A DNA stretch of 64,000 nucleotides, from positions 744,001-808,000 of the forward strand of contig NZ_AP022561.1 of the NCBI RefSeq assembly GCF_010726245.1. The letters run 5' to 3'. Both the position numbers and the translations under genes were made by a program. Below the pieces are notes generated by a model, which was given only the letters and a program-made list of their open reading frames with translations, searched no databases and had not been told where the DNA came from. The DNA is from Mycolicibacterium aichiense (GTDB lineage: Bacteria > Actinomycetota > Actinomycetes > Mycobacteriales > Mycobacteriaceae). Below are positions 50,081 to 58,848 of the stretch, piece by piece (within the stretch, counting starts at the first letter, position 1; every line of letters begins with the position of its first letter).

Positions 50081-52297
50081 GTGACCTACGTGGCGTCCAC
50101 GATCGAGCACAAGACCACGTTCTGCCGCATCTGCGAGCCGCTGTGCGGCATGGTGGCCACCGTCGAGGACGGCCGTCTGACAGCCCTGCGCCCGGACAAG
50201 GACCATCCCCTCTCGGCCGGTTTCGCCTGCCAGAAGGGCATCGCGTTCACCGAGGTGCAGAACGATCCGGACCGGGTGACCACACCGCTTCGCAAAGGCC
50301 CGGATGGCTACGAAACCGTGAGCTGGGACGAGGCGCTCTCCGATATCGCCGCCCGGCTGACGCAGATCCTGAACGCCCGCGGGGCGGGCGCGGTCGGCTG
50401 GTACATGGGCAACCCCGGTGCCTTCAGTTATGCGCACACCTTCGCGGCCCTGGGCTTCATCAAGGGCCTCGGCCGCGGCGGCCACTACTTCACGGCGTCG
50501 TCGCAGGACACCAACAGCAGGCTGATCGCCAGCCAGATGCTGTACGGGGCCCCGACGTCGGTGCCGATCCCGGATCTGACCCGCACCGACCTGCTGGTCA
50601 TGATGGGCGCGAATCCCGTTGTCTCCCATGGCAGCTTCCTGACCGCGCCGCGGATCAAGGACCGCATGCACGACATCGTCAAGCGGGGTGGACGCGTCGT
50701 CGTCGTCGACCCGCGCCGCACCGAGACGGCGGCGGCCTTCGAGTGGCTGCCCATCGTGCCCGACGCCGATTCCTTCCTGCTGCTGTCGCTTCTGCAGGTG
50801 ATGTTCGCCGAGCGCCTCGTCGACACCGCACGGGTGAACGCACAAGCCGACGGCCTCGACTGGCTGCAGTCGCTGTGTGCGCCGTTCACCCCGGAGTCGA
50901 CCGCGACGAGTACCGGCATCGACGCCGACAGTGTTCGGTCGCTCGCCCGGGATCTGGTGCGCGAGCCCCGGGCGGCCGTCTACGGCAGGCTCGGTACCTG
51001 CGTCGGCCGGTACGGCACACTCACCACCTACCTGATCGATGCGGTGAATCTCGTTGCGGGAAACCTCGATGCACCCGGCGGATCGGTGTTCAGCTCGATG
51101 GAGACCGTCGGAGGGCGCTGGCAGGCCACGATGATGGGTCTCGCGATGCGCCGCTCATACCGCAACCGGTCGCGGATCGGCGGGATCCCCATTGCCGTCG
51201 CGATGGAACCGGCCGCGCTGATGGCCAAAGAGATCACGACGCCGGGCGACCGGCAGATCAGGGCGATGTTCGTCTCCGCGGGCAACCCGGTGCTGTCGGT
51301 GCCCAACGGCGACGAACTCGAGGCGGCGTTCGAGTCGCTGGAATTGTCGGTAGCCCTTGACTTCTACGTCACCGAGACGACCGGCAGGTGTGACTACATC
51401 CTGCCGGTGACCACGATGTACGAACGCGACGATTTCCCGTACACGTTCCAGGCCTTCCAGGCCACGCCGTTCCGGCAGGCCACCGAGGCCGTGGTCGCCC
51501 CGGCGGGACAGGCCCGGACAGAATGGGACATCGTTGCCGATCTGATGGCCCGGCTGGCGCCCGCAATACCGACCTTCAGGGTGTTCGCCACCGCACGTAA
51601 AGCACTGGGGCGCTTCGGGGTTGACCTCCAGCCGCTGATGATGATCGACGCGCTGATCCGGATGTCGCAGGGCGGTGACCTGTTCGGACTGCGTCGCGGC
51701 GGCCTGACGCATCGCCGGTTGACCGAGGAACATCCGCACGGCGTGGTGGTGGCACCTCATATCCGCACCGGGGCGCTGCGCAATTCGGTGGCCTATCTGT
51801 CCCGCCGGGTTCGGCTGAATCATCCCGGTATCGCCGCTGAGGTCGAGAAGCTCGGCAGCAGTGGTCATCCCGAGGGCTATCCGTTGCGGATGATCGGTAT
51901 GCGCGAGCCGCGTTCGGAGAACTCGTGGATGCACAATTCGCCGCTGCTGATGCGGGGGGAGCGGGGTCACCGCGCGCTCATCGGAGTCGACGACGCAGCC
52001 GAATCGGGCATCGCTGACGGTGATGTGGTGCGGGTGTCGTCGCCGTACGGCGAGATCACCGTCGAGGTGATGACGACCAAGGACCTGATGGCCGGCGTGA
52101 TCGCCGTCCCGCACGGGTGGGGGCACACCGGCACCGGGACGTGGAAACTGGCCAATCGCGCAGGCGGGTCCAACGTCAACCGGTTGACCTCGAGCGAGCC
52201 CGAAGACGTCGAGTCGCTGTCCGGGATGGCCTGGCTGACCGGCGTCCCGGTTCGCGTTGAGCGCATCTCCGAAGGGGTCGCAGCCAACCCGGCCTGA
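50081..52297 (+). CDS. Molybdopterin-dependent oxidoreductase (DMSO reductase superfamily)
   Basis: About 738 residues. The N-terminal [4Fe-4S] ligands are Cys15, Cys18, Cys22 and Cys50 (C-x2-C-x3-C-x27-C). MGANPVVSHGSF, GGRVVVVDPRRTETA and the C-terminal molybdopterin-dinucleotide-binding domain (HNSPLLMRGERG, GVIAVPHGWGH) complete the fold. There is no Tat signal, so it should be cytoplasmic, like formate-dehydrogenase/anaerobic-dehydrogenase relatives. No small subunits adjoin. A water-dependent hydroxylation or a formate-type oxidation are possible roles in the island. Start: GTG 50081, with 50090 possible; an upstream ATG would run through the palindrome. Confidence 0.88.
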   Translation: MTYVASTIEHKTTFCRICEPLCGMVATVEDGRLTALRPDKDHPLSAGFACQKGIAFTEVQNDPDRVTTPLRKGPDGYETVSWDEALSDIAARLTQILNARGAGAVGWYMGNPGAFSYAHTFAALGFIKGLGRGGHYFTASSQDTNSRLIASQMLYGAPTSVPIPDLTRTDLLVMMGANPVVSHGSFLTAPRIKDRMHDIVKRGGRVVVVDPRRTETAAAFEWLPIVPDADSFLLLSLLQVMFAERLVDTARVNAQADGLDWLQSLCAPFTPESTATSTGIDADSVRSLARDLVREPRAAVYGRLGTCVGRYGTLTTYLIDAVNLVAGNLDAPGGSVFSSMETVGGRWQATMMGLAMRRSYRNRSRIGGIPIAVAMEPAALMAKEITTPGDRQIRAMFVSAGNPVLSVPNGDELEAAFESLELSVALDFYVTETTGRCDYILPVTTMYERDDFPYTFQAFQATPFRQATEAVVAPAGQARTEWDIVADLMARLAPAIPTFRVFATARKALGRFGVDLQPLMMIDALIRMSQGGDLFGLRRGGLTHRRLTEEHPHGVVVAPHIRTGALRNSVAYLSRRVRLNHPGIAAEVEKLGSSGHPEGYPLRMIGMREPRSENSWMHNSPLLMRGERGHRALIGVDDAAESGIADGDVVRVSSPYGEITVEVMTTKDLMAGVIAVPHGWGHTGTGTWKLANRAGGSNVNRLTSSEPEDVESLSGMAWLTGVPVRVERISEGVAANPA

Positions 52298-52298
52298 G

Positions 52299-53522
52299 TC
52301 AGGCGATCGCGCCCGACTCCTTGAGCGCCTCGATGCGGTCCCAGTCGACGCCGATCTCCATCAGCACGATCTCGGTGTGCTCGCTGGCCTGCGGTGCGCG
52401 GGTGGTCTCCAGCGGTTCGTGATTGAACTGCACCGGCCCGCGAACTACCTTGAACGGCTCCCCACCGTCAGCGGCCTCCACCTCGACGATCATGTCGTTG
52501 GCGATCGCCTGGTCGTCGGAGGCCAAGTCCACCAGACTCTGGAACGGCGCCCACTGACCCTTCATCGTCTTGAGGTGCTGACGCCAGTACTCGAACGGCT
52601 TGGCGGCGATCGCCGCGGTGATCAGTCGGACACCCTCTTCGGCGTTCTGGATCAGCGGCATCACATCGGCGAACCGGGGGTCGTCGGCGAGTTCGGGCAA
52701 TCCGAGGTGTTCCCAGGTGTCGCGGATGTAGCCGGTCGGGCTGACGATGCACAGGTTGATCGTGCCGCCGTCGGAGGTCAGGTAGTTGGCCATGAACGGG
52801 TTGACCGATGTCGTGGTACCCGGCATCAGCGACCGCATGGTCTCCCCGGTCTCCATACCCTGGGTGACGCTGGCGCCGGCTGCCCACCACGCGGTGCTCA
52901 GCAGCGACACGTCGATCTCCACCGCCTCGCCCGTCCGCTCCCGATGGAACAGCGCCGCGGAGATGCCGCCCGCGATGTTCATCCCGCCGATCGAATCGCC
53001 GAACGCCGGAATGCCCTGCGGCAGAGCACCTCCGAGCTCCTCAGGGGTGAGCGCATGACCGACGCCGCTGCGCGTCCAGAACGCGGTCCCGTCGAAGCCG
53101 CCGACCAGGCGCTCGGGTCCCTTGTCGCCGTAGGCGCTGCCGCGGGCGTAGATGATGTTCGGGTTCACCGCGCGGATGTGCTCGACGTCGAACTTGTTCT
53201 TCTGCCGGGCCTGCGGCATGTAGTTGGTCAAAAAGACGTCGGCCGTCTTCGCGATCTCGTACAGGACCGCCTGACCGTCGGGTGTGGAGACATCGATGCC
53301 GACGCTGCGCTTGCCGCGGTTGGGATGCTCGATCAGCGGGTGCCGGTTCGGGTCGAGTTGAAAACCGCCCATGTTGATGAAGCCGCGCTGAGTGTCGCCG
53401 CGGACCGGGTGCTCTACCTTGATGACGTCGGCGCCCCAATCGGCCAGGATGGCGCCGGCCGCCGGCACGAACGTGAACTGCGCGACCTCCAGTACCCGGA
53501 TGCCGTCCATCACCTTGATCAC
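52299..53522 (-). CDS. CaiB/BaiF family CoA-transferase
   Basis: 407 residues. MDGIRVLEVAQFTFVPAAG, LADWGADVIKVEHP, NRGKRSVGIDV and FGDSIGGMNIAGGISAALF are the family III segments, Asp176 of GDSIGG being the catalytic residue. GTG at 53522 has AAGGGG seven bases upstream and is preferred to the longer reading. It is convergent with the molybdoenzyme gene (one base between the stops) and divergent from an aldehyde dehydrogenase gene across a near-perfect palindrome. It is the second CoA-transferase of the island. Confidence 0.9.
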   Translation of the reverse strand: MIKVMDGIRVLEVAQFTFVPAAGAILADWGADVIKVEHPVRGDTQRGFINMGGFQLDPNRHPLIEHPNRGKRSVGIDVSTPDGQAVLYEIAKTADVFLTNYMPQARQKNKFDVEHIRAVNPNIIYARGSAYGDKGPERLVGGFDGTAFWTRSGVGHALTPEELGGALPQGIPAFGDSIGGMNIAGGISAALFHRERTGEAVEIDVSLLSTAWWAAGASVTQGMETGETMRSLMPGTTTSVNPFMANYLTSDGGTINLCIVSPTGYIRDTWEHLGLPELADDPRFADVMPLIQNAEEGVRLITAAIAAKPFEYWRQHLKTMKGQWAPFQSLVDLASDDQAIANDMIVEVEAADGGEPFKVVRGPVQFNHEPLETTRAPQASEHTEIVLMEIGVDWDRIEALKESGAIA

Positions 53523-53614
53523 GATCAATCCCCTTCGTCCGGCGGTGGTAACCACATTCTCACACCCCGGACGCTGCGGGTCGAGGAATCGGACGAACCC
53601 TCCTGCAGGTAATT

Positions 53615-53631
53615 ACTGTAACGTTTACCGT
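53615..53631. promoter_or_regulatory. Near-perfect ACTGTAA-N3-TTACAGT palindrome, divergent
   Basis: ACTGTAA (53615-53621), CGT, TTACCGT (53625-53631), one mismatch. TACAGT on the minus strand and TACCGT on the plus strand both fit TAnnnT, serving the CoA-transferase and aldehyde dehydrogenase genes. Confidence 0.65.
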
Positions 53632-53662
53632 TGACCGTCCGGGAACAGAAGGTGGTGCATCG

Positions 53663-55189
53663 GTGGGCGAGCAGGGTGCGAGCGTCGAACTGGGCTTGCG
53701 TGCGGCACAGCGGGCCGAACCCCGGATGCTCATCGACGGGAAACTTGCTGCGGGCGCCGACGGCGCCGAGTTCGACAACGTCAGTCCGGCCACCGGCCGG
53801 GTGTTGGGGGTGACCGCCGCCGCCGGTGCCGCCGATATGGATCGCGCTATCGCCGCGGCCCGGCGGGCCTTCGACGACACCGACTGGTCCACCAATCGCG
53901 CGCTGCGCACGCGGTGCCTGGCCCAGCTTCAGGCTGCGCTGGAGTCCGAGAAGGAAGACCTGCGTGAGGAGCTGGTCGCGGAGGTCGGCTGCCCGCTGAT
54001 GTCGACCGGCGACGCTCAACTGGAGTGGCCGCTGGCCGATTCGCTGCGCTACCCGTCCCGGCTGATCGACGAATTCGACTGGGAGCGAACGCTGGACGGC
54101 GGCGGGCTGTTCGGCTATCGCAACGTCCGCACCGTCGTCAAGGAGCCGGTCGGCGTGGTTGCGGCGATCACCCCGTCGAACTACCCGATCGAGGTCATCC
54201 TCAACAAGCTCGGTCCGGCGCTGGCCACCGGCAACACCGTGGTTCTCAAGCCTGATCCCAACACCCCGTGGAGCGCCACCCGCGTCGGCCGGCTGGTCGC
54301 CGAGCACACCGACATCCCGCCCGGTGTCCTGGGCGTGGTGCCCACCCCGGACAACGAGGTCGCCGGGCTGCTGGCCACCGATCCGCGGGTGGACATGGTG
54401 TCGTTCACCGGATCCACCGCCGTCGGCAAGCAGTTGATGCGCGCCGGCGCCGACACCATGAAGCGCACATTCCTGGAACTGGGCGGCAAGTCGGCGCTGA
54501 TCGTGCTCGACGACGCCAACCCGGCGCACATCATTCCCGGTGCGGTCGGCGTCTGTGTGCATGCCGGGCAGGCCTGCGCGCTCACCACGCGGTTGGTGAT
54601 CCACGAATCGCTCTACCCCGAGGCACTGGCTGCGATCACCGCCGCCTTCCAGTCGGTGCCGGTCGGCGACCCGGCGCTGCCGAGCACGTTCGTCGGCCCC
54701 CTCGTCAGTGCCAAGCAGAAGCAGCGGGTGCTCGACGCATGCGACCAGGCCCGTCGTGACGGTGCTGAAATCGTGGTCGGCGGAGGCAGTTTCGACGGCC
54801 TGCCGGACTATCTCGCCGGTGGGCATTTCGTCGCACCCACCGTGATCATCGGTGCCGACCCCCGGTCGGCGATCGCCCAGCAGGAGATCTTCGGGCCCGT
54901 CCTCGTGGTGTTGCCGTTCCGCGACGACGAGGAGGCGATCCGCATCGCCAACGACAGCGCCTACGGTTTGGCCGGCGCGGTGCTGTCGGGGTCCGTGGAG
55001 CGGGGCACCGCCCTCGCGCGCCGGATCCGTACCGGCTCGATCGGTGTCAACGGGGGAATGTTCTACGGCGCCGACGCCCCGTTTGGGGGTTACAAGAACA
55101 GCGGCGTCGGACGCCAGTGCGGTATCGAGGGATTCGAGCAGTACCTGGAGACCAAGACCCTCGCGTTCCGCGCCCCACGCCTGCGATAG
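53663..55189 (+). CDS. Aldehyde dehydrogenase family protein
   Basis: 508 residues. ITPSNYPIEVILNKLGPALATGN and LKPDPNTPW bind the cofactor, FTGSTAVGKQ and LELGGKSALIV follow, and HAGQACALTTR holds the catalytic Cys. GTG start with AAGGTGG at a good distance. It is the second aldehyde dehydrogenase of the island and differs clearly from the one at 46890. Eleven bases separate it from the downstream SDR gene, so alcohol and aldehyde oxidation are paired here. Confidence 0.93.
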   Translation: MGEQGASVELGLRAAQRAEPRMLIDGKLAAGADGAEFDNVSPATGRVLGVTAAAGAADMDRAIAAARRAFDDTDWSTNRALRTRCLAQLQAALESEKEDLREELVAEVGCPLMSTGDAQLEWPLADSLRYPSRLIDEFDWERTLDGGGLFGYRNVRTVVKEPVGVVAAITPSNYPIEVILNKLGPALATGNTVVLKPDPNTPWSATRVGRLVAEHTDIPPGVLGVVPTPDNEVAGLLATDPRVDMVSFTGSTAVGKQLMRAGADTMKRTFLELGGKSALIVLDDANPAHIIPGAVGVCVHAGQACALTTRLVIHESLYPEALAAITAAFQSVPVGDPALPSTFVGPLVSAKQKQRVLDACDQARRDGAEIVVGGGSFDGLPDYLAGGHFVAPTVIIGADPRSAIAQQEIFGPVLVVLPFRDDEEAIRIANDSAYGLAGAVLSGSVERGTALARRIRTGSIGVNGGMFYGADAPFGGYKNSGVGRQCGIEGFEQYLETKTLAFRAPRLR

Positions 55190-55200
55190 GAGGAAGCCCA

Positions 55201-56049
55201 ATGGGCAAGCTGGACAACAAGGTTGCCGTCGTCTCGGGGGCTGCGCGAGGACAGGGCCGTTCACACGCGATCGCACTGGCCGCCGAGGGTGCGGACGTCG
55301 TCGTGCTGGACATCTGCGCCGACCTCGAAGGCAACACTTATCCGCTGTCGCGGCCCGAGGACCTCGACGAGACCGTGTTGTTGGTGGAAAGGGAAGGCGC
55401 GCGGTGCTTCTCCGCGATCTGTGACGTCCGGGAGCGCGGTGCGGTGTGGCAGACGATCGCCGATGCCGTCGATGAGATGGGGCACCTCGACATCGTGGTC
55501 GCCAACGCCGGTATCTGCCCGATGGGCAAGCGCCAGACGCTGCAGTCATGGTCGGACACCATCGACACCGACCTGGTCGGCGTGTTCAACGTGATCCAGG
55601 CCAGTATGCCGCACCTCAACGATGGCGCATCGGTGATCGCGACCGGCTCACTGGCGGCGCAGCTGGGCAGCGCCACCAACCAGGGCCCGGGTGGATCGGC
55701 CTACAGCCTGGCCAAACAGATGGTCGCCCACTACGTCAACGATCTGTCAGTCCAGTTGGCCAGGAGGATGATTCGGGTCAACGCAGTGCACCCCACCAAT
55801 GTCAACACCGACATGTTGCACAACGAGGGCATGTACCGGGTGTTCCGGCCCGATCTGGCGTCGCCCACCCGCGACGAGGCCGAGTTGTCGTTCCCCGCCA
55901 TGCAGGCGATGCCGGTGCCCTACATCGAGCCGCACGATGTGTCGGCCGCGGTCGTCTTCCTGGCCAGTGACGACGCTCGCTACATCACCGGAACGCAGCT
56001 GCGCATCGACGCGGGGGGATACGTCAAGACCAAGCCCTGGAAGGGCTAG
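55201..56049 (+). CDS. Mycofactocin-coupled SDR family oxidoreductase
   Basis: 282 residues. GAARGQG (13-19) followed by RSHA, the extra stretch about 41-70 (NTYPLSRPEDLDETV), and Ser150, Tyr168 and Lys172 fit the mycofactocin-dependent SDR family. AGGAGG precedes the ATG by eight bases. Paired with an aldehyde dehydrogenase gene, it probably supplies the aldehyde or ketone by alcohol oxidation. Its TAG shares the sequence CTAG with the TAG of the convergent P450 gene. Confidence 0.9.
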   Translation: MGKLDNKVAVVSGAARGQGRSHAIALAAEGADVVVLDICADLEGNTYPLSRPEDLDETVLLVEREGARCFSAICDVRERGAVWQTIADAVDEMGHLDIVVANAGICPMGKRQTLQSWSDTIDTDLVGVFNVIQASMPHLNDGASVIATGSLAAQLGSATNQGPGGSAYSLAKQMVAHYVNDLSVQLARRMIRVNAVHPTNVNTDMLHNEGMYRVFRPDLASPTRDEAELSFPAMQAMPVPYIEPHDVSAAVVFLASDDARYITGTQLRIDAGGYVKTKPWKG

Positions 56050-57239
56050 ACGACCTCGAAGGTCACCGGCAACGATGTCGGTGACCGGAACGGCTGACCG
56101 TGGATATGCGGATCGTCGTCGGTGATCAGCGTGATGTCGCCCAGCCGATCCAGCAAGGACTCCAACGCCACGCGGGTCTCCATCCGGGCCAGGTGCAGAC
56201 CCATACAGGTGTGCTCGCCCGCGGCGAACGTGATGTGCGGGGTGTGCTTGCGGAAGATGTCGAATCGCTCGGGGTCCGGCCAGCGGTTCGCATCGCGGTT
56301 GGCTGAGCCCATGCACACGTCGATCACCGAACCGGCCGGTATCGCAACACCTTCCAGTTCGCTGTCCTCGGTGGCGAGCCGCTGCACGGTGGTCAGCGGA
56401 GTCTCGTACCGCAGCCCTTCCTCGATGGCCGGCGCCAGGAGTTCACGGTTGGCTTGCACCGCCGCGAACTGCTCGGGGTGGGTGAGCAACAGATAGAGCA
56501 GATTGCCCGACGACCGGTAGGTGGTTTCCAGCCCGGCCGGGAGAAGCAGCCGAAGGAATGAGTAGATCGCCTCGTCGGTCAGCTTCTCCCCGTTGATGTC
56601 CGCACTCACCAGATCGCCGATGATGTCGTCGGTCGGCGTCGACCGACGTTTGTCGATCTGCTCCAGGAAGTAGTCCTTGAGCGCAGCTGAGGCCTCGAAT
56701 GCCTTTCGGTAGTCGACGGCGTAGCTGATCAGTTGGACCGCGCGGCGACGGAAGGTGGGTAGGTCTTCCTCGGGTAGACCCAGCAGCCGGGTAATGACGC
56801 GGGTGGGGAATTCGAACGTGAATGCCCGGACGAGGTCGGTGTGCCCGTCGCTGATGAATTCGTCGATCAATCCGTTGACGATGGGACGGACCACCTCAGG
56901 CTCCCAGCGCGCCAACGACTTCGACTTGAACGCCGCGGAGACCAGATTGCGGTGATCCCAGTGGACCTTGCCTTCCATCGCCAGCAGCGACGGCCCGATG
57001 AACAACCCGATGGTGGAGTCGTAGATCGCGGAGTTGAAGACCCGACCGTCGCGCAGCACCGTGTTCACCGCGTCAAAAGACACCGCGGCATACTCCCGTT
57101 TCGGGCGCAGCGACTCCGGTGTCTTGGAGTAGTCCATCACCGTGCCGCGGAAAACACCAGGGCCGCGGCGCATCTCGGCAAAGAACGGATACGGATCGCG
57201 TAGATAGTCTGCGGGCAATTGCGGCACGGCGGTGTCCAT
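56046..57239 (-). CDS. Cytochrome P450
   Basis: 397 residues. The I-helix is LPAGLETTYR with AGLETT at 235-240, the ExxR lies in IEEGLRYE (Glu274 to Arg277), and the heme loop TFAAGEHTCMG gives Cys345. It is last in a four-gene operon with an F420-type oxidoreductase, a Rieske oxygenase and an isochorismatase-like protein. The ATG shares TAATG with the preceding stop. It should hydroxylate a pathway intermediate. No ferredoxin gene adjoins. Confidence 0.94.
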   Translation of the reverse strand: MDTAVPQLPADYLRDPYPFFAEMRRGPGVFRGTVMDYSKTPESLRPKREYAAVSFDAVNTVLRDGRVFNSAIYDSTIGLFIGPSLLAMEGKVHWDHRNLVSAAFKSKSLARWEPEVVRPIVNGLIDEFISDGHTDLVRAFTFEFPTRVITRLLGLPEEDLPTFRRRAVQLISYAVDYRKAFEASAALKDYFLEQIDKRRSTPTDDIIGDLVSADINGEKLTDEAIYSFLRLLLPAGLETTYRSSGNLLYLLLTHPEQFAAVQANRELLAPAIEEGLRYETPLTTVQRLATEDSELEGVAIPAGSVIDVCMGSANRDANRWPDPERFDIFRKHTPHITFAAGEHTCMGLHLARMETRVALESLLDRLGDITLITDDDPHIHGQPFRSPTSLPVTFEVV

Positions 57240-57847
57240 TACCTCTCCCACGCCGCGATCAGCTCGTCGGTGGTGGTGATGGTGGCCAGCAGGGCCAGGG
57301 TGTTGTCGATTACGGCGGTGCCGTACTCGGTGGGTACCCCGGCGACCGCATCGCGCGGCAGCACCACGCGGTAGCCGGCGTTGACGGCGTCCATCACAAG
57401 ATTGGGAATCGCCACGTTCAGCGACACGCCGACGGCGACGACGGTGGTCGCACCGAGGTTGCGCAGGATCGCGTCCAGATCGGTACCGCCCATCGGGCCA
57501 AGACCATGCCAGCGACTGAGCACGAGATCGGTTGACTCCGGCCCGAATTGCGGCAGCAGCGTCGCGCCGGGGCTGCCGGGCGTGATGTCGACTCCGCTGG
57601 CGCCGATCGAGAACAGCGTGGCGTTGTGGTTGGAGCCAAGTCCGTCGGGCCTGCGCTGCACAAGGCAGTGCACCACCGTCACCCCGGCAGCCCGCGCGGC
57701 AGGCAACACGCGCGCGATGTTGGGTAGCGCCGCACGCTCCGCTTCGCGGGCCAGCGCCGCCAGTCCTGCATCCGGTCCGACGACCGCACCCTGCAACTCC
57801 TGGGTGACGACGACGGTATGGCCCGGGTCGACGAGCTCGGCATTCAT
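57239..57847 (-). CDS. Isochorismatase-like cysteine-hydrolase fold without the catalytic Cys
   Basis: 202 residues with the isochorismatase/nicotinamidase Rossmann-like fold: TVVVTQELQGAVVG, LVLSRWHGLGPMGGTDLD and VGVSLNVAIPNLVMDAVNAG. In the family these hold an Asp-Lys-Cys triad. Here the Asp position reads Glu17, the Lys position Arg112 and the Cys position Ala146, so normal amidase chemistry is not expected. Translation is coupled on both sides (ATGA with the Rieske gene, TAATG with the P450 gene). It may be a binding or scaffold protein, or catalyse something without a nucleophilic Cys. Confidence 0.8.
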   Translation of the reverse strand: MNAELVDPGHTVVVTQELQGAVVGPDAGLAALAREAERAALPNIARVLPAARAAGVTVVHCLVQRRPDGLGSNHNATLFSIGASGVDITPGSPGATLLPQFGPESTDLVLSRWHGLGPMGGTDLDAILRNLGATTVVAVGVSLNVAIPNLVMDAVNAGYRVVLPRDAVAGVPTEYGTAVIDNTLALLATITTTDELIAAWER

Positions 57848-58848
57848 ACCTGAGCCGCCGCCGAAACGTCGTAGAACTGCTGTGCCCACTTGCGCATTGC
57901 CATATAGGGTTTCGCGTCGACCTTCGCCAGTGCCGGGTGTTCGACGTACTTCTGATAACGCCAGATCTCGAGGTCGTCCCACACCGTGCCCAGGTACTGC
58001 TTCTCCACCCGCTCGCGAACGTCGTCGGGCGGAATGTCACTGGTGTCGCCGGCTTTTCGCGGCCACCAGATCGAATAGAACATGTTGGACACCTCGTCGT
58101 CGACGGGCGTGCAGGCGAAGATCAGGCGGTGGTTCGACGAGCCCTCGAACGCGCTGATGGCGAAGCCCAGCCCGGAAAAGTGGCTGTGGATACGCAAGGC
58201 CATGGCCTTCGGGTCGCCGCTGCGGGCATCGGGCCAACCGGTGACGAAGCGCCACTCTTCACCGGCTGCCTCCCACTCCAGGCAGACCGGCGTGACCGTC
58301 GCGTGGTGTACGTAGTGGAAATGAGAACTGTCCGGGCCGTTTTCGGCCACGATCTGCGGATGCACCGGTTCGTTCTCGGCGAAGCGGGAGAACTCCGGGT
58401 ACGGGCGGTAGTACTCGTCGGGGGTGGCGGTGAACTGCGGGAACTTGGCGAACATGTCGGGTAGCTCCCACCGGGGTGGCTCCCCGTCCGGGTGGTGCCA
58501 CAGGAAGATGCAGCCGTGTTGCTCCTCGACGGGGTAGGTCCGAAGGCGCAGCCCCTTATTGGGCCGATCCGGCTGGTAGGGGATGTAGGTGTTGGCGCCG
58601 TCGGGCCCCCAGCGCCAGCCGTGGAACGGGCACTCGACGCAGTCGCCGACGACGGTGCCGCCATGCCCGATGTGCGCGCCGAGGTGCTTGCAGTGGCCCT
58701 CGAGCACGTGCAGCGCGCCGGCGGAGTCGCGATAGATCACCAGGTCTTCGCCGAAGTAGCGGAGCGGCCGGACGTCACCGACGGCGTACTCCGCCGACCA
58801 GCCGATCATGAACCAGCCGGTGACCTTCCAAGTGAATGGAACCTTCAT
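57844..58848 (-). CDS. Rieske-type non-heme iron oxygenase, KshA-like
   Basis: 334 residues, single-component alpha-type oxygenase. Rieske cluster ligands are Cys53, His55, Cys73 and His76 (C-x-H ... C-x2-H). The mononuclear iron site is Asp173-x2-His176-x4-His181 within GPDSSHFHYVHH. Size and layout match the 3-ketosteroid 9-alpha-hydroxylase (KshA) branch. It needs a reductase (KshB-like), not encoded here. The ATG overlaps the stop of the upstream F420-type gene. A ring hydroxylation on a steroid- or terpenoid-like intermediate is the best inference. Confidence 0.92.
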   Translation of the reverse strand: MKVPFTWKVTGWFMIGWSAEYAVGDVRPLRYFGEDLVIYRDSAGALHVLEGHCKHLGAHIGHGGTVVGDCVECPFHGWRWGPDGANTYIPYQPDRPNKGLRLRTYPVEEQHGCIFLWHHPDGEPPRWELPDMFAKFPQFTATPDEYYRPYPEFSRFAENEPVHPQIVAENGPDSSHFHYVHHATVTPVCLEWEAAGEEWRFVTGWPDARSGDPKAMALRIHSHFSGLGFAISAFEGSSNHRLIFACTPVDDEVSNMFYSIWWPRKAGDTSDIPPDDVRERVEKQYLGTVWDDLEIWRYQKYVEHPALAKVDAKPYMAMRKWAQQFYDVSAAAQV

